This document shows, piece by piece, positions 62,733-64,000 of a stretch of 64,000 nt of DNA. Under the pieces are notes generated by a model. It made no database searches. It worked only from the letters and a program-made list of their open reading frames with translations, and had not been told where the DNA came from. Every line of letters begins with the position of its first letter. Within the stretch, counting starts at the first letter, position 1. The stretch is from contig NZ_DGUZ01000001.1 of assembly GCF_002394865.1 (NCBI RefSeq), forward strand, positions 101,049-165,048, read 5' to 3'. The translations under genes and the position numbers were made by a program. Source of the DNA: Fibrobacter sp. UBA4297. Its GTDB lineage: Bacteria; Fibrobacterota; Fibrobacteria; Fibrobacterales; Fibrobacteraceae.

Positions 62733-63023
62733 ATGAGTGCAGAAGTCGAAGATTTGACCGTCGAATACACTGACGAAGAAACCGGCGAAGTTGTCATCAA
62801 GGAATTGAGCAAGGAAGTCCTTTCGAAGGGCGCTTGGCCGACCGTGATGTTCTTCTACCAGGACCGTGACCCGAAAACGGGCGAGTTCAGCGAACCGAAG
62901 GTCTCTCTGCGCCGTTACCGCAAGATGCAAGGCACGTTCAAGCCCCAAGGCAAGTTCAAGATTACAGGCAAGGCGCAAGCCGAAGCCATTATCAACGTCT
63001 TAAAAAAGTGGTATAACATTTAA
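62733..63023 (+). CDS. Small conserved hypothetical protein
   Basis: 96 residues from ATG 62733, with GGAGG at ideal spacing. An acidic N-terminus (VEYTDEETGEVVIKEL) is followed by a basic segment (VSLRRYRKMQGTFKPQGKFKI). Soluble, no signal peptide or Cys. The stop overlaps ybeY by one base, so it is coupled to a ribosome-maturation gene. Family not recognised. Confidence 0.8.
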   Translation: MSAEVEDLTVEYTDEETGEVVIKELSKEVLSKGAWPTVMFFYQDRDPKTGEFSEPKVSLRRYRKMQGTFKPQGKFKITGKAQAEAIINVLKKWYNI

Positions 63024-63508
63024 TGCCAGACCCTGCTAGTAAAAAGAAAGACTACACTATCGATTTCCTGTGCGAGGGGAATATCGAGTCCTTCCCGTGG
63101 AAGGATAAGTTCGAAGCTATGGCCCGCAAGCTCCTTGCCGAAGAAGGCACGGAGAACAACGTCAACATTGTGCTCTGCACCGACGAGTTCGTTCGCGAGA
63201 TGAACAAGAACTACCGCGGGCTCGACAAGGTGACGGACGTGCTTTCGTTCGAATGGCACGAAGAAATCCCGGGCGAAGAAGAAATGCTCGGCGAAATCTA
63301 CATCGCAAGGGATCAGGTCAAGCGCCAGGCCCCGCAGTACGGCAATAGCTTTTTTGCCGAGATGAAGCGCGTGATTGTTCACGGACTACTCCACCTGTCG
63401 GGGTACGACCATATCAAGGCCGCCGACCGCAAGGTGATGCGCGCCCGCGAATGCGAGTTCTTGGGACTGGATCCGTACAAGGACAAGGAGAGCATGGAAA
63501 ATGGGTGA
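63023..63508 (+). CDS. ybeY: Endoribonuclease YbeY
   Basis: 161 residues. Zinc-dependent RNase of rRNA maturation and ribosome quality control. The metal site HGLLHLSGYDH is intact, with upstream NKNYRGLDKVTDVLSF. Overlaps the next gene by 8 bp. Confidence 0.96.
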   Translation: MPDPASKKKDYTIDFLCEGNIESFPWKDKFEAMARKLLAEEGTENNVNIVLCTDEFVREMNKNYRGLDKVTDVLSFEWHEEIPGEEEMLGEIYIARDQVKRQAPQYGNSFFAEMKRVIVHGLLHLSGYDHIKAADRKVMRARECEFLGLDPYKDKESMENG

Positions 63509-64000
63509 TACGAACACCATTGCGATTGTTCTTCTCGTTTTCTTTCTTTTAGTTTCGGCATCGTTTACTTTAATCAAGGCAGTCTTTGCCGCCATCTATG
63601 CCAAGCGTGAAGACCACGACCGCACGGACCGCGAAGCGAAGATTGCAAAGATTGTCGAAAATCGTGGCTACAACGAGACCGTCTCCATCGGCCGAATCTT
63701 TTCGGACGTGGGCATTGGTGTGTTCGGATTTTATCTGTTCTCGAATGCCCCGTGGCAGTGGACGCACGACTTCTGGCTGCTCGGGATCATGGCGTACATG
63801 CTTTGCGCCTGTGCCGTGATTTATATAGTGACCATCTTCTGCCCGAACCTGATTGGCAACTTGAAGCCGGATACTTTGTCTGTGGTGCTTGTGCCGCTGT
63901 ACAGGCTTATCCGCATGCCGTTCGTGCCGGTGGGCCGCGTTTGCCATACGATTTACCTCAAGCTTTTGGACGCTCTCGGTTACGATGCCAAGCTTAGCTT
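63501..64000 (+). CDS. DUF21/CorC-HlyC-like membrane protein (3' end outside window)
   Basis: The frame is open from ATG 63501 (GGAG upstream) to the window end, 166 codons. An N-terminal helix (IAIVLLVFFLLVSASFTLIK) and at least two further helices (WLLGIMAYMLCACAVIYIV). The layout, with IAKIVENRGYNETVSIGRIF between helices 1 and 2, resembles the CNNM/DUF21 transporter domain of CorC/HlyC proteins, which often follow ybeY. The CBS part would lie beyond the window. Moderate confidence. Confidence 0.6.
   Translation, partial: MGDTNTIAIVLLVFFLLVSASFTLIKAVFAAIYAKREDHDRTDREAKIAKIVENRGYNETVSIGRIFSDVGIGVFGFYLFSNAPWQWTHDFWLLGIMAYMLCACAVIYIVTIFCPNLIGNLKPDTLSVVLVPLYRLIRMPFVPVGRVCHTIYLKLLDALGYDAKLS

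Overview
The window looks like a chromosomal segment of a Fibrobacter-type bacterium (phylum Fibrobacterota). The main reasons are thirteen FISUMP domains (the 'Fibrobacter succinogenes major paralogous domain', TIGR02145) in three adjacent lipoproteins at 49.3-57.8 kb, a TIGR02147-type regulator (another family first described from F. succinogenes) at 11.9-12.7 kb, poly-serine linkers in several secreted proteins, many lipoprotein signal peptides, and a diderm cell-division/peptidoglycan cluster whose MurE carries the DNPR motif typical of meso-diaminopimelate specificity. No phage, transposase, CRISPR or rRNA is visible. These assignments come from recognising motifs by eye; no database search was run.

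Layout. 1-4.0 kb: 3' part of a tandem (double-length) uvrA. 4.1-7.2 kb: a secreted protein with a C-terminal FGE-sulfatase-like domain and a small membrane protein. 7.3-10.0 kb: ychF and a MATE transporter, divergent. 10.1-10.3 kb: a structured non-coding element. 10.3-14.5 kb: a lipoprotein with its TIGR02147 regulator, an M50-like membrane metallopeptidase, and a gluzincin-like peptidase that overlaps an asparaginase gene. 15.7-20.2 kb: dtd, lipoproteins, psd, an endonuclease III-like Fe-S protein and a GerW family gene. 20.5-20.8 kb: a strong promoter, a structured RNA and a terminator, which together form a 6S-like ncRNA candidate. 20.9-22.7 kb: serC and a degenerate HD-domain gene. 23.0-29.5 kb: a 1424-residue Cys-rich lipoprotein paired with an OmpA/TSP3 outer-membrane protein. 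29.7-32.9 kb: metF, tRNA-Arg(TCT), a thioredoxin-like protein and a FliB-like methylase. 33.2-47.1 kb: the dcw cluster mraZ-rsmH-ftsL-ftsI-murE-murF-ftsW-murG-murC-ftsQ-ftsA-ftsZ, nearly all translationally overlapping, without mraY or murD. 47.6-57.8 kb: a porin-like protein and the FISUMP lipoproteins. 57.9-64.0 kb: purT, rsmE, a HAD phosphatase, znuA-znuC, a small conserved gene, ybeY and the start of a DUF21/CorC-type gene.

The genes fall into three themes: cell division and wall synthesis (dcw), an unusually rich cell-surface set (lipoproteins, OmpA, FISUMP, porin-like), and scattered housekeeping metabolism. The most unusual DNA-level signals are repeats. One is a dispersed palindromic element (TGTCATkCCCG...CGGGmATCTCC) of which two 60-nt copies lie in frame inside the asparaginase gene, much like the protein-coding Rickettsia palindromic elements. 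The other is a family of intergenic composite elements with low-complexity inverted arms, three of which share a GGCG...CGCGAT core. FtsZ also appears to carry two copies of its conserved C-terminal partner-binding peptide.
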